This document shows positions 9,430 through 18,605 of a DNA stretch of 64,000 nucleotides, in pieces. Numbering within the stretch: position 1 is the first letter of the stretch; each line of letters begins with the position of its first letter. The DNA comes from Melittangium boletus DSM 14713 (lineage in GTDB: Bacteria; Myxococcota; Myxococcia; Myxococcales; Myxococcaceae). Location: contig NZ_CP022163.1 in the NCBI RefSeq assembly GCF_002305855.1, forward strand, positions 2,976,292-3,040,291. The letters run 5' to 3'. The notes under the pieces are model-generated. The model was not told where the DNA came from. It was given only the letters and a program-made list of their open reading frames with translations, and did no database searches. A program made the position numbers and the translations under genes.

Positions 9430-9966
9430 ATGACGATGAATCGGGTGGATGCGGGCGTGGAGGTGGGCGCGAAGCCAGTGCCAGACATGGCCAACCTGCC
9501 CAACGACCTGTCTCTGGCGGTGAAGTACAACACCCCGAGCGACGAGGATATGGCGTCCGTGGCCGGACTGCGCGCCAACTCGGAGCCGTGGCTGAGCCGC
9601 GGCGAGACGCTGGATGACAGCCTCAAGGCCCTCACGGGACTGCGGCCGTTCGTGCACGTGGCCAAGGTGCAGAACCAGGTGGTGGGCTATGTGACGGTGG
9701 AGCGCGATGGCCCGGTGCCCGGTGCCGCCTACATGCGCAACATCGTCATCAAGCCGGAGCTGCGCCGCCGGGGCGTGGGTTCCGCGGTGCTCAACCAGGC
9801 CCTGCAGGTGGCCCGGGACATGTACCGCAAGACGATCGCCCTGCGCGTGGACCCGGCCAACTCCACGGCGGTGAGCTTCTACCGCAAGGCGGGCTTCACC
9901 ACGGTGGCCACCGTGGTGTCCAAGAAGTCCGGCAAGTTGCGCCTCCTCATGTCGCGCGAGCTGTAA
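9430..9966 (+). CDS. GNAT family N-acetyltransferase
   Basis: Acetyltransferase of 178 residues. The ATG at 9430 is preferred over two upstream in-frame ATGs because GGAGGAG sits 6 nt before it. The N-terminal ~30 residues are unconserved. The GNAT core follows, with IVIKPELRRRGVGSAVLNQ as the acetyl-CoA loop, then VDPANSTAVSFYRKAGF, the standard C-terminal motif. Substrate unknown. It stands alone, divergent from the GTPase operon and followed by a terminator-like hairpin. Confidence 0.85.
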   Translation: MTMNRVDAGVEVGAKPVPDMANLPNDLSLAVKYNTPSDEDMASVAGLRANSEPWLSRGETLDDSLKALTGLRPFVHVAKVQNQVVGYVTVERDGPVPGAAYMRNIVIKPELRRRGVGSAVLNQALQVARDMYRKTIALRVDPANSTAVSFYRKAGFTTVATVVSKKSGKLRLLMSREL

Positions 9967-10001
9967 GCGCGCGCTCATACACGCCACCAGTCGTGCCTGA
10001 T

Positions 10002-10053
10002 AGCGCCCGGCCCGGCCCCTCCTCAGCGGGGGAGCCGCGCTGGGCGTTTTCAT
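10002..10053 (+). terminator. Stem-loop terminator after the acetyltransferase gene
   Basis: Outer stem AGCGCCC/GGGCGTT encloses an inner stem of 8 pairs in 9 positions (10014-10022 with 10028-10036, loop of 5), followed by GTTTTCATTT. It starts 35 nt after the stop codon. Confidence 0.5.
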
Positions 10054-10190
10054 TTCCCGCGTCTACACGCTCGCCCGTCCACCACCCGGGCACCCGGGTC
10101 CAAAAAGTCCCCCCCCCCGCGCAGTCAGCCTCGAAAATCCCGGCTATGCTGCACTCCAGGCCCCGGGTGCCAGCCGTCCCGGGGGATGTG

Positions 10191-11891
10191 ATGAGGGTGA
10201 GCCCGAGCATGAAGACCTTCACGGAACTGTTGCGTCACCTGAGCCAGCCGGGAGTCCAGGAGCTGGCCCTCATCAGCGGGCGAACACCCCTGGTGAAAAC
10301 GGGCAACGGCTTCGAGTCCGTGGACGACGCGCTCCTCACCCCCGAGGGACTGCAGGAGGCCCTGCGGGGCATGGTGGGCGAGGCCCGCGTGGCCACGATC
10401 TCGGAGAAGCCCAGCCAGTGGGCCGTACGGCTCGAGGGACAGGGCTCGCTGATCGTCGGGGCGCTGCGTCGCGGCGACGTGCTCAACGTGCGCATCGTGC
10501 GCAAGGAGCCCCCACCCGCCTCGGCGCCCGCCCCCACTCCGGCACCCACCACACCTGCCTCCACACCCGCGGCGCGTCCGCCCGCGCCCGTCCCCGCCGC
10601 CAAGGCGCCTCGGGGCGGCGTGCAGATCCTCCCCACGGAGAAACCCGCCGCCGCTCCGTCCCCCGCCGAGACGATTCCCCCGCCCGACGAGCCCGAGGCC
10701 GAGGCCCCTCCGCCGCCCCGGCTCGTCGTGCGGCCCGAGTCCGCGGGCAACCTGAGCATGCTGCTCGAGGACGCGCGGGCCGTGGGTGCGAGCGATCTCC
10801 ACGTCGTCGCCAGCCGCCCGCCCCTCTTCCGGCTCGTGGGGGAGCTGCTGCCCCATGGCGAGCCGCTGTCGCCCGAGTCCGTGGAGAAGATGCTGATGCC
10901 CCACGTGCCCGCCCGACTGCGCCCGGTGCTCGAGCGCGAGGGGAGCTGCGACTTCTCGCTCGACCTGGGCGACTCCGGCCGCTTCCGCGTCAACATCTCG
11001 CGCCAGCGCACCGGCTATAAAGGATGCTTCCGGCTCATCTCACGCGACGTCCCCACGCTCGAATCACTCGGGCTACCCGCGGACATCGCCAAGGCGTGCC
11101 ACCACCACCAAGGCCTCATCGTCGTCACCGGCCCCTCGGGCCACGGCAAGACGAGCACGCTCGCGGCCATCATCGACATCATCAACCGCGACACCACGCA
11201 CCACGTGCTCACCGTGGAGGATCCCGTCGAATACCTCCACCCGCGCAAGAAGGCGCTCCTGAGCCAGCGCGAGGTGGGCACGCACACCAAGAGCTTCGCC
11301 AGCGCCCTCAAGGGCAGCCTGCGCGAGGATCCGGACGTCATCCTCGTGGGCGAGCTGCGCGACACGGAGACGGTGCGCATGGCGCTCGCCGCGAGCGAGA
11401 CGGGCCACCTGCTCGTGAGCACCATGAACACGCCGAGCGCCGCGAAGACGATCGACCGCCTCATCGACCTGTTCCCCCCGGGCGACCAGGCCCAGGTGCG
11501 CATGACGCTCGCGAGCAGCCTGCGCCTCATCGTGAGCCAGCGGCTCCTGCCCTCCACCGACGGCCGGAGCCTCGTGGCCGCCGCCGAGCTGCTGCCGGGC
11601 TCGGTCGCCCTGGGCAACCTCATCCGCGACAACAAGACATTCCAGATTCCCTCCCTGCAGCAGCGCGGCAAGAGCCTCGGCATCGTGCGCTTCGACGACT
11701 CGCTCGCCGAGCTGGTCCGCTCCGGACGCACGACGCTGGAGACGGCGCGCCTCTACGCGGAGAGCCCCGACGAGGTGGAGGCCATGGTGACGGGCAAGCG
11801 CCCCGGTGCCCCTCCGCCCGAGGCCGCGCCAGACCCCGCCAAGCAGTTGCTGTCCAAAATGGGCAATCTCCTCAACCGCAAGAGCGCCTGA
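10191..11891 (+). CDS. PilT-like secretion ATPase with extra N-terminal domain
   Basis: ATPase of 566 residues from the ATG at 10191, which follows a GGGGG tract; an ATG at 10209 is also possible. Residues 1-105 resemble a degenerate PilT N-terminal domain. A Pro/Ala-rich linker (~105-180) precedes a full PilT-type core. Visible motifs: Walker A GPSGHGKTST (about 313-322), aspartate box EDPVEYLHP, and Walker B EDPDVILVGELRD. The His box reads STMNTPSA where PilT has a TLHT-type sequence, so the His is Asn. PilT proteins power type IV pilus retraction. The next gene, 6 nt on, encodes a canonical PilT, so this copy may be a modified partner or regulator. Confidence 0.85.
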   Translation: MRVSPSMKTFTELLRHLSQPGVQELALISGRTPLVKTGNGFESVDDALLTPEGLQEALRGMVGEARVATISEKPSQWAVRLEGQGSLIVGALRRGDVLNVRIVRKEPPPASAPAPTPAPTTPASTPAARPPAPVPAAKAPRGGVQILPTEKPAAAPSPAETIPPPDEPEAEAPPPPRLVVRPESAGNLSMLLEDARAVGASDLHVVASRPPLFRLVGELLPHGEPLSPESVEKMLMPHVPARLRPVLEREGSCDFSLDLGDSGRFRVNISRQRTGYKGCFRLISRDVPTLESLGLPADIAKACHHHQGLIVVTGPSGHGKTSTLAAIIDIINRDTTHHVLTVEDPVEYLHPRKKALLSQREVGTHTKSFASALKGSLREDPDVILVGELRDTETVRMALAASETGHLLVSTMNTPSAAKTIDRLIDLFPPGDQAQVRMTLASSLRLIVSQRLLPSTDGRSLVAAAELLPGSVALGNLIRDNKTFQIPSLQQRGKSLGIVRFDDSLAELVRSGRTTLETARLYAESPDEVEAMVTGKRPGAPPPEAAPDPAKQLLSKMGNLLNRKSA

Positions 11892-11897
11892 GCCCCG

Positions 11898-13022
11898 ATG
11901 ACTTCCTCACCGCGCATCGCCGCCTTCTTCGACAAGCTCCTGGAGGCCAAGGGGAGCGACCTGCACCTGAGCGTGGGCCACCCGCCGCTGGGCCGCATCC
12001 GCGGAGGCCTCATGCCCCTGCGTGAGGCGCTGCTCACCCAGGCGGAGCTCGAGGCCATGCTCTTCGAGCTCACCAGCCCCGAGCAGAAGCGCCACATCAC
12101 CGAGGAGCTGGACCTCGACTTCGCCTACAGCTACGGCACGCGCGCGCGCTTTCGCGCCAACTACTTCTACAAGACGAGCGGCATCGCGGCCGTCTTCCGC
12201 ACCATCCCGAGCAAGGTGCTGTCGCTCGCGGACCTCAACACCCCCGAGGTGGTGAAGAAGCTGGCCGAGCGCCGCAGCGGGCTCGTGCTCGTCACCGGCC
12301 CCACGGGCAGCGGCAAGTCCACCACGCTCGCGGGGATGATCCACCACATCAACCACACGCGCCCCGCGCACATCCTCACCATCGAGGATCCCGTGGAGTT
12401 CGTGCACGAGTCGGCGAAGTCCCAGGTGACACACCGCGAGGTGGGCATGCACGCCTCCAGCTTCGCCACCGCCATCCGCTCGGCGGGCCGCGAGGACCCG
12501 AACGTCATCCTCATCGGCGAGCTGCGCACCAACGAGACGATGAAACTCGCGCTCCAGCTGGCCAGCTTCGGCGTGCTCGTCTTCGCCACGGTGCACACCA
12601 ACAGCGCCCCGGCCACCATTGATCGCATGATCAACTCGTTCCCCGCCGACGAGCAGCCCCAGGTGCGCGGCATGCTCGCGGAGGGACTCGCGGGCATCGT
12701 CGCCCAGCAGCTCATCCGCACCGCGGACGGCAAGGGCCGCGTGGCCGCGCTGGAAATCCTCATCGGCACGAGCGCCATCGCGTCGATGATCCGCGAGGGC
12801 AAGGTGTTCCAGATCGCCAGCAAGATGCAGGCGAGCCAGAACCTGGGCATGCAGACGCTCGACATGCACCTGGAGCGGCTGGTAGCCGCCAACACCATCA
12901 CCCCGGAAGCCGCCATGGAGAAGGCCCAGGACAAGGAAGCCCTCGCCAAGGTGATTCAGCGGCTCAAGCCGGAGTTCGACACCTCGGCTTTCGAGGGCGC
13001 CGAGGCCAGCGGCGGGCACTGA
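11898..13022 (+). CDS. pilT: PilT-type twitching ATPase
   Basis: Protein of 374 residues, the normal PilT length. N-terminal PAS-like domain (DKLLEAKGSDLHLSVG), Walker A GPTGSGKSTT (about 134-143), aspartate box IEDPVEFVH, Walker B EDPNVILIGELR, and an intact His box FATVHTNSA. It forms hexamers at the inner face of the type IV pilus and pulls pilin out of the fibre. It starts 6 nt after the PilT-like gene upstream, so both are co-transcribed. Myxobacteria carry several pilT paralogues; this need not be the one that drives S-motility. Confidence 0.88.
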   Translation: MTSSPRIAAFFDKLLEAKGSDLHLSVGHPPLGRIRGGLMPLREALLTQAELEAMLFELTSPEQKRHITEELDLDFAYSYGTRARFRANYFYKTSGIAAVFRTIPSKVLSLADLNTPEVVKKLAERRSGLVLVTGPTGSGKSTTLAGMIHHINHTRPAHILTIEDPVEFVHESAKSQVTHREVGMHASSFATAIRSAGREDPNVILIGELRTNETMKLALQLASFGVLVFATVHTNSAPATIDRMINSFPADEQPQVRGMLAEGLAGIVAQQLIRTADGKGRVAALEILIGTSAIASMIREGKVFQIASKMQASQNLGMQTLDMHLERLVAANTITPEAAMEKAQDKEALAKVIQRLKPEFDTSAFEGAEASGGH

Positions 13023-13025
13023 GCC

Positions 13026-15014
13026 TCAGGGCTCCATGTCGTAGACGGGCTCGCCGAGGAACCACGCCTCCAGCGCCTCGGGCTGGTGCGTGCGCCAGGC
13101 GGGCGGCAGGCTCGCGAGGAACGCGCGGCCGTAGCTCTTCGTCACGATCCGCCGATCCAGCATCGCCACGATGCCCCGGTCCGCCCGCGTGCGGATGAGC
13201 CGCCCGAAGCCCTGCCGGAGCGCCAGCGCCGCCTGCGGCAACTGGTAGCCCCCAAAGGGCTCCTCGCCCCGGGCCTCCAACTGACGGATGCGCGCCGCCA
13301 CCAAGGGGTCTCCCGGAGAGGCGAAGGGCAGGCGGTCGATGATGACCAGGCTCAGCGCGTCGCCCGGCACGTCCACGCCCTCCCAGAAGCTGTGCGCCGC
13401 GAAGAGCACGCTGGGCTGCTCGCGGAACGCCTCCAAGAGCTGCTGCTTGGGCCGCTCGCCCTGCAGGAGCACCTGATACGGCAGGCGGTGCCTCGCGAGC
13501 GCGTGGGCCCGCTCCATGTTGCGCAGCGAGGTGAAGAGCACGAAGGCCCTTCCGCCCGTCACGTCGCACAAGCGGACGATCTCCTCCGCCGCGGCCTCGA
13601 TGAAGCCCGGAGCCGCGGGGTCCGGCAGGTGCGTGGGCAGGTAGAGCGCCGACTGCCGCTCGAAATCAAAGGGGCTCGGCACCGCCACTGTCCGCACGCT
13701 CGTCACCGGCACGCCGTCCGCGTCGAACAGGCCCATGCGCCGCGCGTAGAAGTCGAAGCGGCCCTCCGCCGCCAGCGTCGCCGAGGTGAACACCACCGTG
13801 TCCACGCTCCCATACAGCCGCTCCTGCAACTCGCGCGACACCTCGATGGGGCTCGCGCGCAGGAACACGCCCCGCCCCCGCATCTCGGCCCAGTACACGT
13901 GGTCGTTCGACTCCACCTTCTCCAGGAAGGACAGGTCCGCCACCAGCTCCGCGCACCGCCGCGTGAGCAGCGTCAGCTCCGGCTCGCGCTCACTCGTCGT
14001 GAAGGCCGACAGCGCCGAGAGCGCCACCTTCACCTGCTCGATGGAGCCCGACAGCCGCTCCAGACGCTCGGGCTTGAGCGCCACCGCGCCCTCCTGCTCG
14101 GTGAGCCCCAGCACCCGGGGCGCCTGCGAGAAGAGCGCCTCGGAATACGTGCGCAGCCGCACCACCAGCGAGGACAGCATCCCGAAGCGCGTGTCCGTGG
14201 GCGCCATCGCCCCCAGCGCGTCGCGCACCAGCTCCTCCAACCGGAAGCTCGACACCGAGTGCCCGAAGTAGCTGCCCGCCGCGTCCTCCAGCGAGTGCGC
14301 CTCGTCGAAGATGACCGCGTCATAGGGCGGCAGGACGCCCTCGCTCCCCTTCCCCCTGCCCCGCAGCGCCAGGTCCGCGAAGAAGAGGTGGTGGTTGACC
14401 ACCAGCAGGTCCGCCTGCTCCGCCGCGCGCCGCGTGCGCGTCACGAAGCAGTTCTCGTACACCGGGCACTTCGAGCCCAGGCACGTGTCCGATGTCGTCG
14501 ACAGCCGGCCCCACGCACTGAATGACTCGGGCAGCGCCAGCTCGCTCCGGTCTCCCGTCTCCGTGCTGCCCGCCCAGGCCCGCAGGTGCGGCCAGGCGTG
14601 TCCCTCCTCGCGCGTGGCGAACTGGGGATCCTTCTGGAAGGCCTCGTAGCGGTGCAGGCACAGGTAGTTGTTGCGCCCCTTGAGGTACGCCGCCTCGAAG
14701 GAGAGACCCATCCGCTCGCGCAGCAGGGGCAGGTCCTTGAAGAAGATCTGCTCCTGGAGCGTCTTCGTCGCCGTGGACACCACCACGCGCCGGCCCGACA
14801 ACAGCGCGGGCACCAGATAGGCGAGCGTCTTGCCCGTGCCCGTGCCCGCCTCGGCCAGCAGGTAGCCGCGCTCGTCGAAGGCCCGCTCCACCGAGCGCGC
14901 CATCTGGAGCTGCTCCGGCCGGTATTCATAGGCGTCCAACGCGGCCTCCAACGCCCCCCCCGGCCCGAGCAGGGAGTCGACAGAGGGACGCAGCGGGGAT
15001 GCGGGCAGGGCCAT
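13026..15014 (-). CDS. DinG/XPD-type ATP-dependent DNA helicase
   Basis: Superfamily 2 helicase of 662 residues from the ATG at 15014. No clear Shine-Dalgarno site is seen and GTG starts lie slightly upstream. Walker A EAGTGTGKT near 55-63, motif Ia STATKTLQEQ, and four cysteines (NYLCLHR, CLGSKCPVYENC) placed like the Fe-S cluster ligands of XPD/DinG. DEAH box IFDEAHSLED, VVNHHLFFADL, and C-terminal motifs HSFWEGVDVPG, IIDRLPF and QGFGRLIRT. DinG-type enzymes unwind DNA 5' to 3' and resolve R-loops and G-quadruplexes. It converges on pilT with 3 nt between stops. An open reading extension to 16553 is antisense to the Kelch gene and unlikely to be translated. Confidence 0.88.
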   Translation of the reverse strand: MALPASPLRPSVDSLLGPGGALEAALDAYEYRPEQLQMARSVERAFDERGYLLAEAGTGTGKTLAYLVPALLSGRRVVVSTATKTLQEQIFFKDLPLLRERMGLSFEAAYLKGRNNYLCLHRYEAFQKDPQFATREEGHAWPHLRAWAGSTETGDRSELALPESFSAWGRLSTTSDTCLGSKCPVYENCFVTRTRRAAEQADLLVVNHHLFFADLALRGRGKGSEGVLPPYDAVIFDEAHSLEDAAGSYFGHSVSSFRLEELVRDALGAMAPTDTRFGMLSSLVVRLRTYSEALFSQAPRVLGLTEQEGAVALKPERLERLSGSIEQVKVALSALSAFTTSEREPELTLLTRRCAELVADLSFLEKVESNDHVYWAEMRGRGVFLRASPIEVSRELQERLYGSVDTVVFTSATLAAEGRFDFYARRMGLFDADGVPVTSVRTVAVPSPFDFERQSALYLPTHLPDPAAPGFIEAAAEEIVRLCDVTGGRAFVLFTSLRNMERAHALARHRLPYQVLLQGERPKQQLLEAFREQPSVLFAAHSFWEGVDVPGDALSLVIIDRLPFASPGDPLVAARIRQLEARGEEPFGGYQLPQAALALRQGFGRLIRTRADRGIVAMLDRRIVTKSYGRAFLASLPPAWRTHQPEALEAWFLGEPVYDMEP

Positions 15015-15260
15015 GGGGGACAGGGGCACGGAGCGGGGGAAGACGGACACGGGAAGATAACAGTGCGCCACTCCTCCGTCGGCTTTTGAGCCGCGCGCCG
15101 CCGCACGCTCGCCTGGAGGGCGCGCTTGCTCGAAACCTCGCCTCCCCCGTTCCTCCCGGACGGAGACGTCCTTTCGCGGTCCAAGCGATTCCAGCCACAC
15201 GCTCCTGTACAACGCTTTCGCCTCCATCGAGGAGGTGAAGCACGTAACCGGGGGGATTGC

Positions 15261-16427
15261 GTGAAGAGAAAGCCCAGCTACCTGAAGTGCCTGCTGACGG
15301 TGCTCGCGACGTCCAGCGGGTGTTCGCCCATGACCGACGGCGCGGAAGGTATCAGCCCAAGGACAGAGCCATCTCCCGCACGGCGCGGGGCGCTCGAGGA
15401 CTCCAGGGCCGAATGGACCCAGACGGGACACATCAACGGGCAGCGCGTGGGACACACCGCGACCCCGCTCGAGGAGGGACTTGTGCTGGTGGTCGGCGGC
15501 TACAACCCGTCCATTACGCTCTACAACGACAGCACCGGCACCTGGAAGGACACCAGCCCATCCGGATTCACTCATTACGGCCACACAGCCACACGGATCC
15601 TCAATGGCCGCGTGCTCGTCGTGGGCGGCGGCGAGGACCACACCCGGCGCAACACGGAGCTGTATGACCCGGAGCTGGGCAAGTGGCTCAAGGCCGGCTC
15701 CATGGAGGCGCCGCGCTACGACCACACCGCCACGCGCCTGCCGGATGGCAAGGTGCTCGTCACCGGAGGCACCCGCTCCGCGTCCGGTGGTGCCTCGCTG
15801 ACCTCCGCCGAGCTCTATGACCCCACCACCGATGCCTGGACCCAGGTGGGCTCCCTGAGCGAGGGCCGCAGCCATCACACCGCCACGCTCCTGCCGGACG
15901 GCAAGGTGCTCGTCGTGGGCGGCCAGAGCAAGGAAAGCCAGGTATTGGCCTCCACCGAGGTCTACGATCCCAAGAAGCGCACCTTCTCCTCCGCGGGAAC
16001 CCTGCGCCTGCCGCGCCGCTACCACTCGGCCACACCGCTGCCCTCGGGGCAGGTGCTCATCACGGGTGGAGAGGAGACCTTCGATTTCGCGGCGTCGCCG
16101 TCCGAGTTGTACGACCCCGCCACGGGCACCTGGGGCAGTACCGGAACCCCGGCCCAACCCCGCCGCTACCACTCGGCCACGATCCTGCCGGACGGCAAGG
16201 TGCTCGTCACGGGCGGCTACCATGAATCCGCGGGGGTCCTCGACAACACGGAGGTGTACGACCCCACCGCGGGCACGTGGAGCGGCACGCCCACCATGCA
16301 CACGGACCGCTACCGGCACACCGCCACGCTGTTGCCGAGCGGCAGGGTGCTGGTGGTCGGAGGCCTGAGCAACGACGACTCCACCGTCACGGAACTGTAC
16401 GGGAACACGCCCACGCCCATCCCCTAG
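15261..16427 (+). CDS. Kelch-repeat lipoprotein
   Basis: Protein of 388 residues. GTG at 15261 is chosen because GGGGG lies 5 nt upstream and a lipoprotein-like signal follows at once ([14 protein letters not shown]). The lipobox is imperfect. Six or so Kelch-type blades repeat the pattern HTATxLxDGxVLVxGG followed by TELYDPxxxTW, so it should fold as a beta-propeller in or beyond the outer membrane. Such proteins are abundant in myxobacteria and may bind ligands or carbohydrates; no enzymatic motif is visible. It converges on the CotH lipoprotein gene, 7 nt between stops. Confidence 0.85.
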   Translation: MKRKPSYLKCLLTVLATSSGCSPMTDGAEGISPRTEPSPARRGALEDSRAEWTQTGHINGQRVGHTATPLEEGLVLVVGGYNPSITLYNDSTGTWKDTSPSGFTHYGHTATRILNGRVLVVGGGEDHTRRNTELYDPELGKWLKAGSMEAPRYDHTATRLPDGKVLVTGGTRSASGGASLTSAELYDPTTDAWTQVGSLSEGRSHHTATLLPDGKVLVVGGQSKESQVLASTEVYDPKKRTFSSAGTLRLPRRYHSATPLPSGQVLITGGEETFDFAASPSELYDPATGTWGSTGTPAQPRRYHSATILPDGKVLVTGGYHESAGVLDNTEVYDPTAGTWSGTPTMHTDRYRHTATLLPSGRVLVVGGLSNDDSTVTELYGNTPTPIP

Positions 16428-16434
16428 TCGGCCA

Positions 16435-18195
16435 CTACTGTTCGAGGAACTGGCGCATCCGCGCGGGGCGCTCGCGGATGAAGCGCAGCGTCTCCTCCAC
16501 CGCCTTGTCGAACTGGGCGTTCGACGACTCCTTGCGCGGATCCGCGTGGGCATCCGAGGCGATCTGGCTTCGGATGTCCCTCGCGCGGGCCTCGAGTCCC
16601 GCGGTCTCGAAGGCCTGTGTCACCTCCTCCATCCGCGTGGCGATGGCCGCCCGGCAATCCGCCTCCTCCATGCACCGCACCGCGAGCACTCCCGCCACGT
16701 CCCACGGGTTCTGCTCCAGGCCCGCGCCTCGCCCCAGTCTGTGGCCAAACGTCTGATCGATTCCTCCCGACAGCAGCGACCAACGCCCCGTGGAGGGATC
16801 CTGATACACCCGATAGTTGTTGCGCGTGTCGAAGGAGTAGCCGTCCCAGTGCGCGATGACGCCCTCGATGGACCACGTGGTGAGGAACTGGTCGTAGTCG
16901 AAGAACGCCTGCACCTCGGGATAGAAGCCCCCCTTGGGGAGAGCCGCCAGGCGCCGTGTGAGTTCACGCAGGGGCGCGTAGCCATCCCCCGACGCTCCCG
17001 AGCCACACGCGCCGCCTCCCGACAGCTTGCGCTCCAGACAGAAGCCGCTCGGATCCTCACCCGGCGCCGGCACGTTCTCCGGCACGAGGTCGCACCAATA
17101 CGAGCCCTCGTAGAGCGCGCCACTCTTGTCCTCGAACCAGCGCGCCAGGAACTTCCGATCGATGGACTCCACGTGCGTGTAGAGGCCCCAATACTCGCCA
17201 TTGACGAACAGCCGCACCGAGGCCGCTCGGGGCGCGGGCATCCCCAGTTCGCGGAAGAACGCATATCCCAGACGCGCGTTCATCTGGCTGTGGTCCTGCA
17301 CGTTGTTGTCGAAGGTGAAGTTCTTTCGTCCGAACAGCTCCCGTGACTCCGGGCAGCCGGGCGTCTCGGGATCATCCCACTCCAGGTCCACCTTGAAGGA
17401 GGCCTTGCCCTCGAGCGAACGCGCCGAACCACAACCGCCCTTCACATGCACCCCGACGTTCTCGAAGACCCGCTCGCCCAGGCGCAACGTGGCCCGGTAG
17501 TCCTGGCGCTCGTGAGGGACACAGTCGGGAGGCACGGCCTCCGCGTTCATCGCGGCCCACGAGTCCGGAGGAATATCGAGGTGGAACTCCAGCACCTGCC
17601 CCTCGTCGAAGAGTTCCCCGGACGCATCGTCCGCGCGGAAGAAACGCCAGGCGCTCCACTCGCCCCAGACCTCACACGGCTCGGGCACATACGCGTAGCG
17701 CACCCGCACCGCGTACCGCTCCCGCTCGGAAAGCGCCCTCACGCCCGCCATGAAGGCCCCATCGGCCAGCCGCACCTCGGCGAGCGAGGCGGGCGCGTTC
17801 ACCGACGCCGACCAGACGAGCCCCACCGGCGCTCCCGCCTCCACGGACCAGATCTCGAACCGGGCCCGTTCCGGCGCCACGCTCCCGGAGTTCTCGAAGC
17901 CCGCCGCCTGTACCGTCAGCTCTTCCGCCGAGACCCACGCTTCCGCCACCGGGAGGGCGATCTCCGGCGCGGCGGGTAGCACCGGAGGCGCCTCGCAGGC
18001 GGTTCCAACGGGAGGAGACGGTGGATCCACGGGCGCGGAGGGCTCCGTGGGCGCGAACGGCGTGGGCGGCTCGGTGGATTCGGAGTCCTCGGGCAACGCG
18101 GGAGAACACGCGGCGAGCACGAAGACCAGACAGGCCAGCGGCAGTTTCTTCCTCACGACAGCGAACTTGAGCCGGCCCTTCCCGTGCGGCAGCAC
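16435..18195 (-). CDS. CotH kinase family lipoprotein
   Basis: The N-terminus carries a lipoprotein signal (LPLACLVFVLAAC). The start shown is a GTG at 18195; a GTG at 18156 would give a shorter, more typical signal peptide. A Pro/Glu-rich linker and a fibronectin-like region (about 60-205) precede the CotH domain (about 215-580). Visible CotH features: FENVGVHVKGGCGS, FGRKNFTFDNN, ARLGYAFFRELGMP, VFVNGEYWGLY-type sequence (LFVNGEYWGLYTHVE), and SGGIDQTFGH near the end. Bacterial CotH proteins resemble protein kinases but their substrates are unknown in myxobacteria. The lipid anchor places it in the envelope. Confidence 0.82.
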   Translation of the reverse strand: MLPHGKGRLKFAVVRKKLPLACLVFVLAACSPALPEDSESTEPPTPFAPTEPSAPVDPPSPPVGTACEAPPVLPAAPEIALPVAEAWVSAEELTVQAAGFENSGSVAPERARFEIWSVEAGAPVGLVWSASVNAPASLAEVRLADGAFMAGVRALSERERYAVRVRYAYVPEPCEVWGEWSAWRFFRADDASGELFDEGQVLEFHLDIPPDSWAAMNAEAVPPDCVPHERQDYRATLRLGERVFENVGVHVKGGCGSARSLEGKASFKVDLEWDDPETPGCPESRELFGRKNFTFDNNVQDHSQMNARLGYAFFRELGMPAPRAASVRLFVNGEYWGLYTHVESIDRKFLARWFEDKSGALYEGSYWCDLVPENVPAPGEDPSGFCLERKLSGGGACGSGASGDGYAPLRELTRRLAALPKGGFYPEVQAFFDYDQFLTTWSIEGVIAHWDGYSFDTRNNYRVYQDPSTGRWSLLSGGIDQTFGHRLGRGAGLEQNPWDVAGVLAVRCMEEADCRAAIATRMEEVTQAFETAGLEARARDIRSQIASDAHADPRKESSNAQFDKAVEETLRFIRERPARMRQFLEQ

Positions 18196-18400
18196 CCGTC
18201 CCAGGCCCGCTTTCTCCCCGGCCGAGCATCTTGGAAGGGCTGGAGAATCTTCCCCTCCCGGGAACGTCCGCCGCCGTAAGTCTTACTGCCCTCCGGGGCA
18301 GATTCGACCCGTCTACCCACGCAACCCCTTGGAATCACATGTCCCCCGGGGCCCCGGGCCCATGGCATGCGCCCTGCTATAGGACTCCAGCAAGAAGTCA

Positions 18401-18491
18401 GGGCGGGTTGGACGGGGCAGAACGGGCGGGGCGGGGCAGGACGGGCGGGATGGGATGGGCGGGGCGGGGTTGGACGGGCGGGACGGGGCAG
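18401..18491 (+). repeat. G-rich imperfect tandem repeat
   Basis: About 90 bp made of runs of three to four G separated by short AC, AT or TT spacers (units like GGACGGGGCAG and ACGGGCGGG), with almost no C-runs or T-runs on this strand. There are more than a dozen GGG runs, far more than a G-quadruplex needs. Confidence 0.8.
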
Positions 18492-18561
18492 GAGATTCCG
18501 AGCAGGAGTCGAGCTGAACGGGGGCAGTAACACTTCGGGGGAAGTGGGTAGGGAGAGTCCG

Positions 18562-18604
18562 TCGGGGAGGAGTCGCTGGGGGCGGCTCCTCCCCGATTCT
18601 TTTT
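18562..18604 (+). terminator. Intrinsic terminator reading rightward
   Basis: A 13-bp stem (18563-18575 with 18583-18595, one G-T wobble) closes a 7-nt loop and is followed by TTCTTTTT. The T-run is on the plus strand, yet both flanking genes are on the minus strand. In the other direction the stem directly follows the stop codon of the exporter gene but lacks a T-run. Confidence 0.7.
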
Positions 18605-18605
18605 G

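Larger units (their letters stand above)
18196..18605. other. Non-coding region of 410 bp
   Basis: Holds the upstream region of the CotH gene, a G-rich repeat tract and a strong hairpin with a T-run. No convincing open reading frame, tRNA or promoter was found in it. Confidence 0.6.

Noticed and set aside
15015..16553. Upstream extension of the helicase frame to 1175 codons
   Set aside because: It is antisense to the Kelch gene and contains no conserved sequence; the helicase family begins near 15014.
18196..18400. Possible tRNA or tmRNA 3' end (GATTCGACCC near 18300)
   Set aside because: No complementary acceptor stem or T-stem could be formed on either strand.
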